Source: Fuerstiella sp.
GTDB taxonomy: Bacteria; Planctomycetota; Planctomycetia; Planctomycetales; Planctomycetaceae
DNA: 64,000 bases
NCBI GenBank assembly: GCA_022843805.1
Contig: JALHMY010000033.1
Location: 21,655 to 85,654, forward strand
Direction of reading: 5' to 3'
A program made the translations under genes and the position numbers. The notes beneath the pieces are model-generated. The model had not been told where the DNA came from and made no database searches. It saw only the letters and a program-made list of their open reading frames with translations. This document shows, in pieces, positions 44,601 through 52,605 of the stretch. Every line of letters begins with the position of its first letter. Position 1 is the stretch's first letter.

Positions 44601-45117
44601 CGCCATCGACGAAAGCCATGGTGAAAAAGTGCAGACCTTCGTGTTCACCAACTTCAAAGATTGGAACAATCCCGGGATGATCCAGCTGAGCGGCTGCTTC
44701 GGCTTCGATTCGAAGTCTCTGGATATCGGTTTCGCTCGAAAACCTGCCAGCACGAATCATCTTCAGTGCCACTCGACGATTCAAAGGAACTTGCCGCGCT
44801 CGGTAAACCACTCCCATTCCGCCGCGAGAAATTTCTTCGTGCAGTTCATAGTCACCAAAATATCGTAGTGGCACCATGGTCGCCCGATCCTCGCCGCCCT
44901 GCGACGGCAGCTCACTGGCAGAATCACAGATCGCTGATTGTGACTTTGGCGAACGTGTCGTGTCGGAATGATTTTCGGCCGAAACTGCCGTCTCAATGGG
45001 TACGGTCATCGCGGCTCGCATCAGACATGCGGGGCAAAGGCCAGCCGGTGCATTGACGGGAACCGTGGCTTTACAATCCGGGCAGATCATCCTCACTGAA
45101 CCAGCTGTATTACTCAT
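41677..45117 (-). CDS. Ser/Thr protein kinase with C-terminal FGE-sulfatase domain
   Basis: A 1146-residue membrane protein. An N-terminal zinc ribbon (Cys12/15 and Cys28/31) is followed by a PknB-type kinase: glycine loop ISRGGMGVVYRAR, Lys119 (VALKM), HRDIKPGN (Asp212) and DFG (230-232), all intact. A transmembrane helix lies near 385-405 (LSVSLAALGMFVIVGSVAAI). HEAT-like helical repeats come next, then a formylglycine-generating-enzyme-like domain (~890-1140) with YRMPTEAEWEYACRAGT, FGNVIEWC and GGHLYADEPNIRATD. This layout is a planctomycete specialty. It lies 168 nt downstream of an ECF sigma factor on the same strand, probably a signalling pair. Confidence 0.93.
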   Translation of the reverse strand: MSNTAGSVRMICPDCKATVPVNAPAGLCPACLMRAAMTVPIETAVSAENHSDTTRSPKSQSAICDSASELPSQGGEDRATMVPLRYFGDYELHEEISRGGMGVVYRARQVPLNRRVALKMIRAGRFSSETDIQRLRIEAEAAAQLDHPGIVPIFEVGEHEGLHFFTMAFVDGETLSARLSQGPMVPRTATELILQVVKAIAYAHEKGVIHRDIKPGNILIEKSGQVRVSDFGLARQISTDSELTTTGQVIGTPSFMPPEQARGQIASVNMTSDVYSLGAVFYAALTGRPPFQAASAVETLRQVTDQQPVAPRQLNPSIPRDLETICLRCLEKEPASRYQSAVELAEDLERYLSGYPICAVRASLLEKGWRWACRRPDLSVSLAALGMFVIVGSVAAILQAQQYAKANLLVRAEGLVHPIETAEFRELPQLISELARFTDPSIIQMQFKDRLAVARNEAGKTRIELAAGVLSGQLSDECFRSWLTLPLHDLLIVRQLTNPLRNQYTDFLSNVLTQQAGSADVRSQQLRAACLILDAPDIGKPVTTVRAPGIDVVQKHSLTAEVRWDEIVTTLLQELYENPKEFDSALHLLQPAAGELHDLLIARISEASVSEQQRHLAIALSAELMQDSPEAIAGLACLIEADSLPLVQRHIQRMDSTVVPFLVAEVHRPPLLVQKISEQLDVDAQKKLATEIVQKQADDTRRRAMAAAWLFRLGKTEYVWPLLRKNADSSLRYAVIDRIQSVRGAIGPLLSQLQLAADYASKELPPNPVPELIEITDVGAASELHGIVLLLGGLANDFRGDDREKAIEILVNLFENHPDSGIHSGAEWALRQLDAMSWIRQSHARLLEAGLSDDRNWYLTTSGTTMAVVRGPVVFTMGADQTDPDRLANDSVDPVTGEVTHSDQEPLLQRSIDRDFAIGLKEVSLAEILLFEPDFHQKINQFMSPTLEYPANKINWYLAARYCNWLSEKEGLDASEWCFIPDSMGRYGEGLTLAENYLHRRGYRMPTEAEWEYACRAGTVTPRFFGVCQELFPQYVWYAENSMEKSLIIPGTLKPNDFGLFDVFGNVIEWCIDPYADRPGKQDGIVPDMERGLTADAEAWRVMRGGHLYADEPNIRATDLWTFRPLISDGHYGLRLARTLRTHDKQ

Positions 45118-45284
45118 GACTCTTGTACTTCAGAAAGTGGCGGGGCACTTCAGAGGTAACCGATGTACTTTGTTCTGCAACAACGAAATTGTGTCAGGTG
45201 GACAAGAATCTGTCTTTTTTTTCGGTCGAATAACGTTCCTGCGCGCCCTTAAAGTACGCAACTTCTCACTCTTTGGCCTGGCGT

Positions 45285-45986
45285 TCAACGGAAGGTCAAT
45301 GCCAGGAACAAGTGCCGAATCTCGTCCTCAACATCTTCCCCTGATGCCACAGTTCTCAGAATCTCTTCACGCAGCAGCTCTCGATAGCGAGAACGCAGGC
45401 GACTTACCGCCATGCGCAGGGCGGGCTCCGAAATCTGAAGTTGTTCACATGCTGCCGAGTATCCGCCAGAAGGACCGTCACCCGTCAGGAAGCCCTTCAA
45501 CACATCAAACTGATGGGCTTTGTTCAGTTCCGCCTGTTCCGCCATCAGTCGCTGCATCGTCAGATTCAGCAGTGTCAGTGCCCATTCGCGTTCGAAAATC
45601 TGATCGGGTGTCAGGTTTCCATCATCGGCCACTACCGAATCCTGCTGTGACAGGTCCAGCGGCATCAGCTGTATCTGACCTCCTCGTTTAAGTGCTCGAC
45701 TTTCCCGATATTCATTGGCCAGATGCCAGTCCAGTGACTGCATCAGGAATGTACGGAACCGTCCCCGGGCCGGATCAACAAGCTTCAGCAATTTCCCCGA
45801 GAGGAGGCGTTCAAAGAATGACTGAGTTAAATCCTGTGCGAGATGAGGATCGCGGATTTTTCGTCGAATATAGAGATGAAGAGGTCGCCAATACGCAGCG
45901 CAGAGTGTCTCCAGCGCAGATCGCCGGGACATATTATTCGAATCACCGGCTGCCAGCACTTCCGTCCAGGGTGTTGAATCAAACAT
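45285..45986 (-). CDS. ECF RNA polymerase sigma factor (planctomycete type)
   Basis: A 233-residue protein. Region 2 shows LCAAYWRPLHLYIRRKIRDP and DLTQSFFERLLSG (-10 recognition and core binding). Region 4 shows SAACEQLQISEPALRMAVSR with a typical recognition helix (-35 binding). The short insert between them (KRGGQIQLMPLDLSQQDS) is typical of the planctomycete ECF-kinase group. It precedes the kinase on the same strand. The kinase probably controls this sigma factor. Confidence 0.9.
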   Translation of the reverse strand: MFDSTPWTEVLAAGDSNNMSRRSALETLCAAYWRPLHLYIRRKIRDPHLAQDLTQSFFERLLSGKLLKLVDPARGRFRTFLMQSLDWHLANEYRESRALKRGGQIQLMPLDLSQQDSVVADDGNLTPDQIFEREWALTLLNLTMQRLMAEQAELNKAHQFDVLKGFLTGDGPSGGYSAACEQLQISEPALRMAVSRLRSRYRELLREEILRTVASGEDVEDEIRHLFLALTFR

Positions 45987-46126
45987 CGCTCTGCGATCGC
46001 CTGCTTTTTTCCAGACAAATGCTGTGAGTAATCAGTAGGGACGGTCGAAGAGGGCATCGAAAACGCTGTGGTCAATACCAGTCAGGCACCCAGGACGGAA
46101 GTGATAACGTACACGGTCAGCCATTG

Positions 46127-47575
46127 TCAATCCAGCGGTAAGCCGGCAGCCTCCGTAACGCGGTTAAAGTATGCACAGCTTGCCACATGATTAATCGTCT
46201 GCACAACCTGAGCCGGGCCTGTAAACTTCAAAGCCACTGCCGCGTCTTCATCCGTTGACGCAATTGGTGATGCAGCGAGGTTCTCGGCAAATCGAAATAG
46301 CGCCTGATCAGCGGCACTCAGATCTTTCCAGTCACCATCAAGAGCAAAAATCTGATCCTCCGACTGACCCAGCGAGTGCAATTTCCGATAAGCCTGGCCC
46401 ACGGCATACCAGGCGCGATCCTGGCGAGCAATAATCCAGTTCATCTGTGCTTTCTGAAGCTCTGTCAGTACTCCAGTCTGTTTTTCTCTCGATGATAAAC
46501 TGGGCAGACGTCCTCGCCCTTCATTTGGAAAGCTGGCGATCAGACGAACCCAGTTTGACACGGGAATGTCGAGCTCTGACTCCTTCAACCACGCAGCAGC
46601 GACATCCTCATCCACCAGAGGCAGCCTGGATGTCCGTTTCATCGCCTCGTCGATTCGCTGTTTCACCACATCACGTGGTTCGGTTTCCGGACGTGTTGAC
46701 AGTCCCTTTCCGCTCGGCTTACCATCAGAAACTTCAAGAGGGGCAACAATTGTGATGACGTTTTTGAATCGGTCCGACGTTGGTGTCATGAAGCTGTCGG
46801 AATGTTCTGCCACCGTGGCACCACCTGGAGAACCACGCCCAACAAAAGTATTTCCCGAAGACTGCGGAATTCCGGTTCCCTCTTTCCAGCGATTAATCGC
46901 ATTGTTACCGCTCACTGACATCGTCATCTCGAGGATCTGCAGAGGCGTAAAGTGTCTCGCAATTCTGGCAGCGGCTTCATCCGAAATTCGATGAGGCTCA
47001 TAGGTCAGCAGTCTGGCGTAGGCAAACGCTGCCTGCTCTGCCTCACTGTACATCGACCAGTCTGCATCCAGTGCAGCAATCGCATCGTCAGACATCCCCA
47101 CCGCCGAAAGCTTCCATTCCTGATGACCGAGGCAGTACTGACAGTTGTTCGTGCGAGAAACAATCCAGAACAGCATTGTCTTAAACTGATAAGACAATGT
47201 CATATTCTCATCGGCATTTCGGGTAAAATCTCGCCGGGCAGAGTTCCCGGCAGCATTTCCGGAATCGCCGGCGGGACGATTTCGGGCAGCACCAAAAACT
47301 GTTCCTTCCTGCTGCGGAACATAGTGATAGCGCAATCGGCTCTCATAACTTTCAGCTCGCTCTCCCAGTTCCTGCTTTTCTTTCTCCGTGAGTTCCGGCA
47401 GAGGAATTCGGTGGGGCCGCTTCTTCATATCCTCCAGCAATTCCTTCATTTCGGCCCGCGTTGCAGGGATCGGACGAGGAGTCTTCACTGGACTTTCGGC
47501 CAGTGAGATGTCTGCACAGCACACACCAATGACGGCGATGAATGCCGCCAGACGAAGGATCATGTATTTCATCAT
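46127..47575 (-). CDS. Secreted AhpD/carboxymuconolactone-decarboxylase-like protein
   Basis: A 482-residue protein with a signal peptide (MMKYMILRLAAFIAVIGVCC; signal ends near SLA). Two AhpD-like helical domains follow. The first has NNCQYCLGHQEW (Cys145, Cys148, His151), the CxxC plus His of AhpD peroxidases, which reduce hydroperoxides with the help of a thiol carrier. The second (residues ~355-482, IIARQDRAWYAVGQAYRKLH) keeps the fold pattern but lacks the CxxC, so it is probably structural. It is an unusual secreted two-domain form. Confidence 0.8.
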   Translation of the reverse strand: MMKYMILRLAAFIAVIGVCCADISLAESPVKTPRPIPATRAEMKELLEDMKKRPHRIPLPELTEKEKQELGERAESYESRLRYHYVPQQEGTVFGAARNRPAGDSGNAAGNSARRDFTRNADENMTLSYQFKTMLFWIVSRTNNCQYCLGHQEWKLSAVGMSDDAIAALDADWSMYSEAEQAAFAYARLLTYEPHRISDEAAARIARHFTPLQILEMTMSVSGNNAINRWKEGTGIPQSSGNTFVGRGSPGGATVAEHSDSFMTPTSDRFKNVITIVAPLEVSDGKPSGKGLSTRPETEPRDVVKQRIDEAMKRTSRLPLVDEDVAAAWLKESELDIPVSNWVRLIASFPNEGRGRLPSLSSREKQTGVLTELQKAQMNWIIARQDRAWYAVGQAYRKLHSLGQSEDQIFALDGDWKDLSAADQALFRFAENLAASPIASTDEDAAVALKFTGPAQVVQTINHVASCAYFNRVTEAAGLPLD

Positions 47576-47733
47576 CGACTTACGACTTTCTTAAGCAGAG
47601 TGTCACTTAGTCCCCAGGGTTTCCTGACCACCAGGATCTGATGGCATCGGTCCGGAACGACGAGCGGAAGGATTTGAAGAATTTAAAACGATATCAGTAT
47701 GCAGCAGGCGGATGTCCCTGCGTGCCTCCGCCA

Positions 47734-48099
47734 CTATTGCGGAAAGATTGTGATGACGGGTGTTGTGCCAACGATGTATGTCACTTTTGATTCGGCAGAG
47801 TCAAACTTTCTTTTGACGCGGATGTGCAGGTTGGAGCCGTCAGAAGTCTCCTCTGCCGTAACGATCTCAAACGAGCTCATCTTCTTTCCCTGCTCCCACG
47901 CCGGGTCACCGATGATGATCTCCGGTTTGAGATCCTTTGGCGATTTCCCATCAACCCAGGCCTGCATCGCTTTCTCAACCGAGGCACGGGCGAGGTCCTG
48001 ATCAAGCGGATAACTCGGCGACTCCTCCGAGCACCCCCCTGCACCAGAAATCAGCAAACAAGCCAGGATGATGTGTCGTGGCAAACAACGGCAGAACAT
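47734..48099 (-). CDS. Lipoprotein of unknown function
   Basis: A 121-residue protein from ATG 48099. MFCRCLPRHIILACLLISGA followed by GGCSEES is a signal peptide with a lipobox (Cys in GGC). The mature part (DLARASVEKAMQAWVDGKSP, a conserved-looking acidic helix, then strands SNLHIRVKRKFDSAESKVTY) resembles small planctomycete lipoproteins with a 'G.kp.dl.p.i...d..W..G..l..y' pattern. The longer upstream frame lacks support. It lies downstream of the DUF1559 gene and the stem-loop repeats. Confidence 0.7.
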   Translation of the reverse strand: MFCRCLPRHIILACLLISGAGGCSEESPSYPLDQDLARASVEKAMQAWVDGKSPKDLKPEIIIGDPAWEQGKKMSSFEIVTAEETSDGSNLHIRVKRKFDSAESKVTYIVGTTPVITIFPQ

Positions 48100-48278
48100 G
48101 TATCGGGATCCGTGTAAAACATTCAGGCGACGAGTGACGGATTTTAGGCGAGCAGCATGTGCTGCATTCGCCTGACTTCCTGTGTAAAAACGACAGAGTT
48201 CACCGCGTTGAATCGAACGCAGCAAAACTGGAATAAGAACCCCCCGGTGCTCCGTCACGATCAGGAGTTCGGGTTGGC

Positions 48279-48369
48279 GGTAGTGGATCTTGCTAAAGAT
48301 CCCTGGCTGGAGGTAGTGGATCTTGCTAAAGATCCCGTGGCTGCAGGACCCTTAGCAAGGTCCACGACC
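48279..48369. repeat. Three stem-loop repeats with compensatory changes
   Basis: Two identical 25-bp copies (48279-48303 and 48312-48336) and one inverted, slightly diverged copy (48346-48369). Each contains a 7-bp stem, GGATCTT/AAGATCC in the first two and GGACCTT/AGGGTCC in the third, around the loop GCTA. The third copy's base changes preserve most pairing, which suggests selection for the structure. They sit downstream of the DUF1559 gene and may act as terminators or as a dispersed repeat. Confidence 0.75.
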
Positions 48370-48393
48370 CGAAATTCAAAGCCTGACAAAGCA

Positions 48394-49347
48394 CTAGAAT
48401 TCGCCCAGCACTTCTCCGCCAGCAATGCTTCCAAGGTTTCTCCATGTCGCGATATCAAGGCTGTCGGACACAAACCGTACGGACCCGTCACAAAGCAGCA
48501 ATTGCACTCCGCCGGTGTGCTGACTGTTGGACGTGGTTGCAATTCGTCCTGGAGGAAACATGCAGGAACGGCCATTCGGGGGCAGTACATGGTTGTACTG
48601 AGTTGTGGAATGGTAATGTTGCAACCACGGTCCACCGACATTCGAATAGCCCTGCTGAGACAGGTCTGTGACATCAGCAGCGTTGCACTGCAGCGTTGCT
48701 TCATCTGCATTGTTCGGGTAGGTGCCCGGTCTAAAGGTATCGGTCTTCGGTGTAGAAATTCCGTTGTTTCCGTCGCTTGTGAGCTTCTCGGCCATTGCGG
48801 CCGTATTGCTCAGTCCGTCAATAATGTCGTTAAAGCGGAATCTCATGTTGTGAAAGACGACGCCGTTCGGAGCTGGCTGTCCAGCTGCCCCGGATGCGTA
48901 CATGACAATCCCGGAACCGGCGTTCCAGTAATAATTGTTGCGTCCGCCAATTGATGCTGGCAGTCTTGTGGGATCCGATGGGCAGCGGAAGACCTGCAGT
49001 TCAGTGATTCGCGGAATCGTATTGTTCACGTGATCAAAAGGCACATTGAAATCGACGAGGCTGTAGAGCGGTGACTGCTCAAGATACGGCAGTAAACGAG
49101 CATGGGCCGAAACCGGATCGACTGTGCCCCTTACGCCGGCAATGGGAATACACCCATGAGTATCGTGGTAGTTGTGAATCGACAGTCCAAGCTGCTTGAG
49201 ATTGTTTTTGCACTGTGTCCTTCTGGCAGCCTCACGCGCCTGCTGGACAGCGGGCAGAAGCAGCGCAATCAGGATCGCAATGATGGCAATCACAACGAGC
49301 AGTTCAATCAGCGTAAAGCCCTGCGACTTAGAGTTTTTACGAGCCAT
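48394..49347 (-). CDS. DUF1559 protein with pseudopilin N-terminus
   Basis: A 317-residue protein. [20 protein letters not shown] after a short basic leader (MARKNSKSQ) is the type IV pilin-like signal (prepilin peptidase site before Phe). Then come [20 protein letters not shown] and [16 protein letters not shown], the DUF1559 hallmark, and a C-terminal [20 protein letters not shown]. These proteins are abundant in planctomycetes and probably form surface or periplasmic pseudopilin assemblies; their exact role is unknown. Confidence 0.93.
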   Translation of the reverse strand: MARKNSKSQGFTLIELLVVIAIIAILIALLLPAVQQAREAARRTQCKNNLKQLGLSIHNYHDTHGCIPIAGVRGTVDPVSAHARLLPYLEQSPLYSLVDFNVPFDHVNNTIPRITELQVFRCPSDPTRLPASIGGRNNYYWNAGSGIVMYASGAAGQPAPNGVVFHNMRFRFNDIIDGLSNTAAMAEKLTSDGNNGISTPKTDTFRPGTYPNNADEATLQCNAADVTDLSQQGYSNVGGPWLQHYHSTTQYNHVLPPNGRSCMFPPGRIATTSNSQHTGGVQLLLCDGSVRFVSDSLDIATWRNLGSIAGGEVLGEF

Positions 49348-49774
49348 CGGGAATCTCCTCGGGACAACGGGATTAAGACAATGGATATCGTTAATTACAG
49401 GTCCTGAATTCAGGACAAAATGACGTTATGAATAGCGGATCGCTGTGCAGCAAAAAGCTCACAGGATTGCCGTCATCGCATCGCGACAATTCGCGAAACG
49501 AAGGGCAGAAACCGGATCGAGCAGCGTGAAAACCACAGCCTCAGGGAGTACCACCAGCCAATGCTGATAACTGGCAAACCGGCATCACGGGAATCGCGAA
49601 GATGAGCCGGAACAACGAGTTCACAATCGGCAGACCGAATCTCTCTTTCATCCCAGCAGCCAGAGAATTGCACGGCAGCATGTGGCAGAAAGAAAGATCT
49701 CTCCATGAGGAGAATCAGTGTGGAACTCGATTCGACCAAACCAACGCGACGCTCCCCAGGCGAGGGGAATGCGG
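49348..49774. other. Intergenic gap upstream of the DUF1559 gene
   Basis: 427 nt with no supported gene. A minus-strand frame at 49473-49739 has no ribosome-binding site and an unconvincing composition. The DUF1559 promoter must lie in the first ~150 nt, which are AT-rich. Confidence 0.4.
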
Positions 49775-50284
49775 CTAAGCGGCTGGTGGCCGGAAGATCG
49801 ACGAGGGCTCAAAGCATGCACCTCGTTCTGATTCGGGAAATTCAATTGCACCCCGAGTCGCAAGGAATCCGGCGAGACTTTCAAGAATCGCCGCCTGATC
49901 AAATCCACGAATCAGATTCGATGGGGCATTGGGTGCCGGCGCAAATGGCAGAGGACTGCTGGAACAATTGGGACCGCTGCAGCGACGAACAGGGATCGCG
50001 GGAGACTCATTCCGCGTCAACAAGTCCAAAGAATTTGCTCGAGTCAACAAGCGGTCTGGTGACGCATCAAGTGGAGACTCATGCATCGGCGAGAAATGAC
50101 TGCTGACCGGCCGACCGTTGCGATAGAGGTAATCCCCACAGGAACCAAATACCGACTGAGACACAATCATCACGCCCATGAACACCACAATAGCTGACAC
50201 ACGACACCCTGACTGTCTGGGAAATTTCCCGGACAAGTCAGCGAGCTGACATGGTTCGCGATAAGATGTTGGGGTACGAGCCAT
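49775..50284 (-). CDS. Secreted small protein, tentative
   Basis: From ATG 50284 it is 169 residues (a longer start at 50374 exists). VSAIVVFMGVMIVSQSVFGS is a signal-like hydrophobic segment. The stretch CGDYLYRNG, then VRRCSGPNCSSSPLP and FAPAPNAPSNLIRGF, recalls small planctomycete exported proteins with a C-x-GPNC motif and Pro-rich linker. The start codon and the reality of the first 30 residues are uncertain. Confidence 0.45.
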   Translation of the reverse strand: MARTPTSYREPCQLADLSGKFPRQSGCRVSAIVVFMGVMIVSQSVFGSCGDYLYRNGRPVSSHFSPMHESPLDASPDRLLTRANSLDLLTRNESPAIPVRRCSGPNCSSSPLPFAPAPNAPSNLIRGFDQAAILESLAGFLATRGAIEFPESERGACFEPSSIFRPPAA

Positions 50285-50465
50285 TGAATGGTCTGCAGCA
50301 GTTGATCGTTTGCCTGTCCTGGACGATCTGATTCCCCTGCGAGGGAACATCGTCAATGAGAATACGTTTCCCAAATTGATTTTGAAATAGAAAACCGTCC
50401 AAAAACAGCAAGTTCAACGAAAACGCGATCTTCATCAGGGTTGTTCAGATACGCGTCTGCATGAC

Positions 50466-51788
50466 TCATGCGACGTTCGTCAGGACATCACGATCAAGTT
50501 CACCTTTATTCACTAACGTTGTTCGTACCATTAATGGGGATACATCAAAAAAATCCGCAGCTTCCCGAATGTCATCCTCATCGGGCTGTTCCGTATTAAT
50601 TTTCTGCAGTAGAGCATCAAACGGGCAAAGGAATTCCTGTGCGAACGCTCGCTGAAACTGTTGTCGTGAGGTTTTCGCCTTTGTGGCTGGGAGCAAACGT
50701 TCGACGTCGAGATTTCGCAGATGATCCCCAACTAACCTTGCAACGGCGAAGCGTCTGCTTGTCTTCTGCCTGCTGTCGAAATAGATGTCGTAACTGGCGC
50801 CACTTTCAGTCTGCAATGCAACTGGCATCGACAAGGGCGTTTTAGTGCGGTCACTAAAAACGGCAGGGTCGGTTTTTACCAGGTCCGCCAGCGATACATC
50901 GTCGACCGGCCTGTCATCGAGTCCCCAGGCAGCTCTTGCCAGCCTTGCAAATCTGCGAGCAAGTTGCCACGGTCTTTCCTCCGGGAGCGATTCCGGAACG
51001 ACTTCAAGAGAGGGCAGCACGCCTCGAAACCCACCGTTGTTCAGACGAGGTTGCGATTTTGAGAGCATCAGAATGCTGTGCAGGATCTGGGTTGTCAAAG
51101 CACGCCCAACGGCTGCGACCTCCTCAACCGCTCCGATTCCAAGCCTGTGTCGATTCTCCATCAAAATTTCGAGAAGCGAGTGCGGGGCTTCGTCCGGATC
51201 ATAACCACAGAGAGCTTCAAGTTTTCGATAGATGCACAACTCGGGATTTCCACGCTCCGCCAAAACTTCGCCCCACACTGAGCCTAGCGTGCACTCCTGT
51301 ATCCTCAGGGCCTCCGAACGAGACAGTACAGCTTCAAGAAATGCGTCTGTCTTTTGTTCAAATTCATCGGCTGAGATTCGTGCGTTCATTCGATTCAAGT
51401 ATCGCACCGGCTCAATCGCAGACGTCTTTTCGCCGATATGTGACGCGACTGCGATCGAATCTCCATCACTCGCAAAGAGCACATTCGGCCATACAAATCC
51501 CCCGCCAGCACCTGCCATACTGTGAGCCATTCGCCAGTCTGCATTCGCTGCCCAGTCAGGAATTTCAGGCTCCCAGCGAAGTCGCCACCAGTTGGCCGCA
51601 AACCAGACAGCCAGCTGATACACGCTGCCTCGGAAGTGGTCTCTGACTGTGCGAGCATGAACGTCCTCCAGCCTGGTCAAATAGTCATCATCGATTGCAA
51701 TACCAATATCCCCGTAAAATGCTCGGTCAAGGTCACTGCCTGTGTCCTTTCCCAGCCACCTGTAATCGATTCTCAATTGTCTAGGCAT
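50466..51788 (-). CDS. ImmA/IrrE-like protein with degenerate metal site
   Basis: A 440-residue protein. The C-terminal third keeps ImmA/IrrE family features: SRRFAVARLVGDHL in place of the usual 'RRFtlaHELGHhl' helix, then QQFQRAFAQEFLCPFDALLQ (the second-shell helix), and a final HTH-like DDIREAADFFDVSPLMVRTT. The first His and Glu of HExxH are lost (Ala-Arg-Leu-Val-Gly-Asp-His), so zinc proteolysis is unlikely. The N-terminal 300 residues are unrecognised. It overlaps the upstream gene by 8 nt, and the pair looks like a two-gene immunity or toxin-antitoxin-type system. Confidence 0.65.
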   Translation of the reverse strand: MPRQLRIDYRWLGKDTGSDLDRAFYGDIGIAIDDDYLTRLEDVHARTVRDHFRGSVYQLAVWFAANWWRLRWEPEIPDWAANADWRMAHSMAGAGGGFVWPNVLFASDGDSIAVASHIGEKTSAIEPVRYLNRMNARISADEFEQKTDAFLEAVLSRSEALRIQECTLGSVWGEVLAERGNPELCIYRKLEALCGYDPDEAPHSLLEILMENRHRLGIGAVEEVAAVGRALTTQILHSILMLSKSQPRLNNGGFRGVLPSLEVVPESLPEERPWQLARRFARLARAAWGLDDRPVDDVSLADLVKTDPAVFSDRTKTPLSMPVALQTESGASYDIYFDSRQKTSRRFAVARLVGDHLRNLDVERLLPATKAKTSRQQFQRAFAQEFLCPFDALLQKINTEQPDEDDIREAADFFDVSPLMVRTTLVNKGELDRDVLTNVA

Positions 51789-52209
51789 TGTTTGCTATCC
51801 ATCTTGCAAGCACGATCTCTCTAAAAGGGTCTGCATCAGCCATTGGATATCCGTGGTAAGTGCCGCTGTCCGAGTTCTCCAGCTGTGCCTCGAGAGGAAC
51901 GCCCTGCTCAGTCACCGCCCAGACATTTTGAGGGAAGCCCCTGCGAAGCTGCATACTCACCAGGCCCCGACGGATGCCACTTTTCAGAAGGCTGAGAGCG
52001 AGGTCTCGCGTCAGAATATTCGCCCCATCACACAACGTTTTGTCTGGGCGCGGACTGCCTGGAGGTGTAAGGCCAAAATCTCCGGGATTGCGTTTGTGTT
52101 CAGGATTCCCCCCGTATTGCACCTGATTCGCCATCGTTTCCAGCTTCGCTTTATCTGGAACGTCGTCGATACTGCGTTTCGGATTGTACACATTGCGTTT
52201 TCGAAACAT
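51781..52209 (-). CDS. Partner of the ImmA-like protein, unknown family
   Basis: From ATG 52209 it is 142 residues; the upstream extension to 52284 looks non-coding. A distinctive central block, NQVQYGGNPEHKRNPGDFGL followed by TPPGSPRPDKTLCD, is Gly/Pro-rich and looks conserved. The C-terminal part, GLVSMQLRRGFPQNVWAVTE followed by QGVPLEAQLEN, is a compact beta-strand set. It could be the toxin or effector of the pair with the gene at 50466-51788. No function known to me. Confidence 0.6.
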   Translation of the reverse strand: MFRKRNVYNPKRSIDDVPDKAKLETMANQVQYGGNPEHKRNPGDFGLTPPGSPRPDKTLCDGANILTRDLALSLLKSGIRRGLVSMQLRRGFPQNVWAVTEQGVPLEAQLENSDSGTYHGYPMADADPFREIVLARWIANNA

Positions 52210-52605
52210 AAAAACACCGCAGGTTACTGGAAACGAATGTACCCCTGAACAAAGAGTTTGCGTCAGACTTTGACTTAAGGTCATTTCACTCAGCGTGCAG
52301 TATAATGACTTATCGCCAGCAAAAAACTGACCTTTCCGTCATTGAGCGTTCGGCTTAAGATTCGGCAAATCTCTGCAAAATCTTACCGTTTGCGGCAGAT
52401 CGTGATTGTTGCAGATCGTGGACGGATGCCCGGAAACTGAATTCCCGGCATACGACCAATGGTGAATCGCAATCCTGCATAATACCTCTCCTCATTCTTT
52501 CCCATCTCATCTCCTCCCGTTCAGCCTTTCAAATTCCTAATGATCGCTCGTGGCGTCCGCCCCCTCTGAAAACAGGCCAGACGGCCTTTAACCATTAGTC
52601 ATTCC
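52210..52605. other. Divergent intergenic region before rsmH
   Basis: 396 nt between the minus-strand pair and rsmH, without a gene. It must contain promoters in both directions. A short direct repeat GCAGATCGTG occurs near 52394 and 52409. No mraZ gene precedes rsmH. Confidence 0.5.

Noticed and set aside
49473..49739. 88-codon frame on the minus strand upstream of the DUF1559 gene
   Set aside because: No ribosome-binding site and no recognisable protein; the DUF1559 promoter probably lies nearby.
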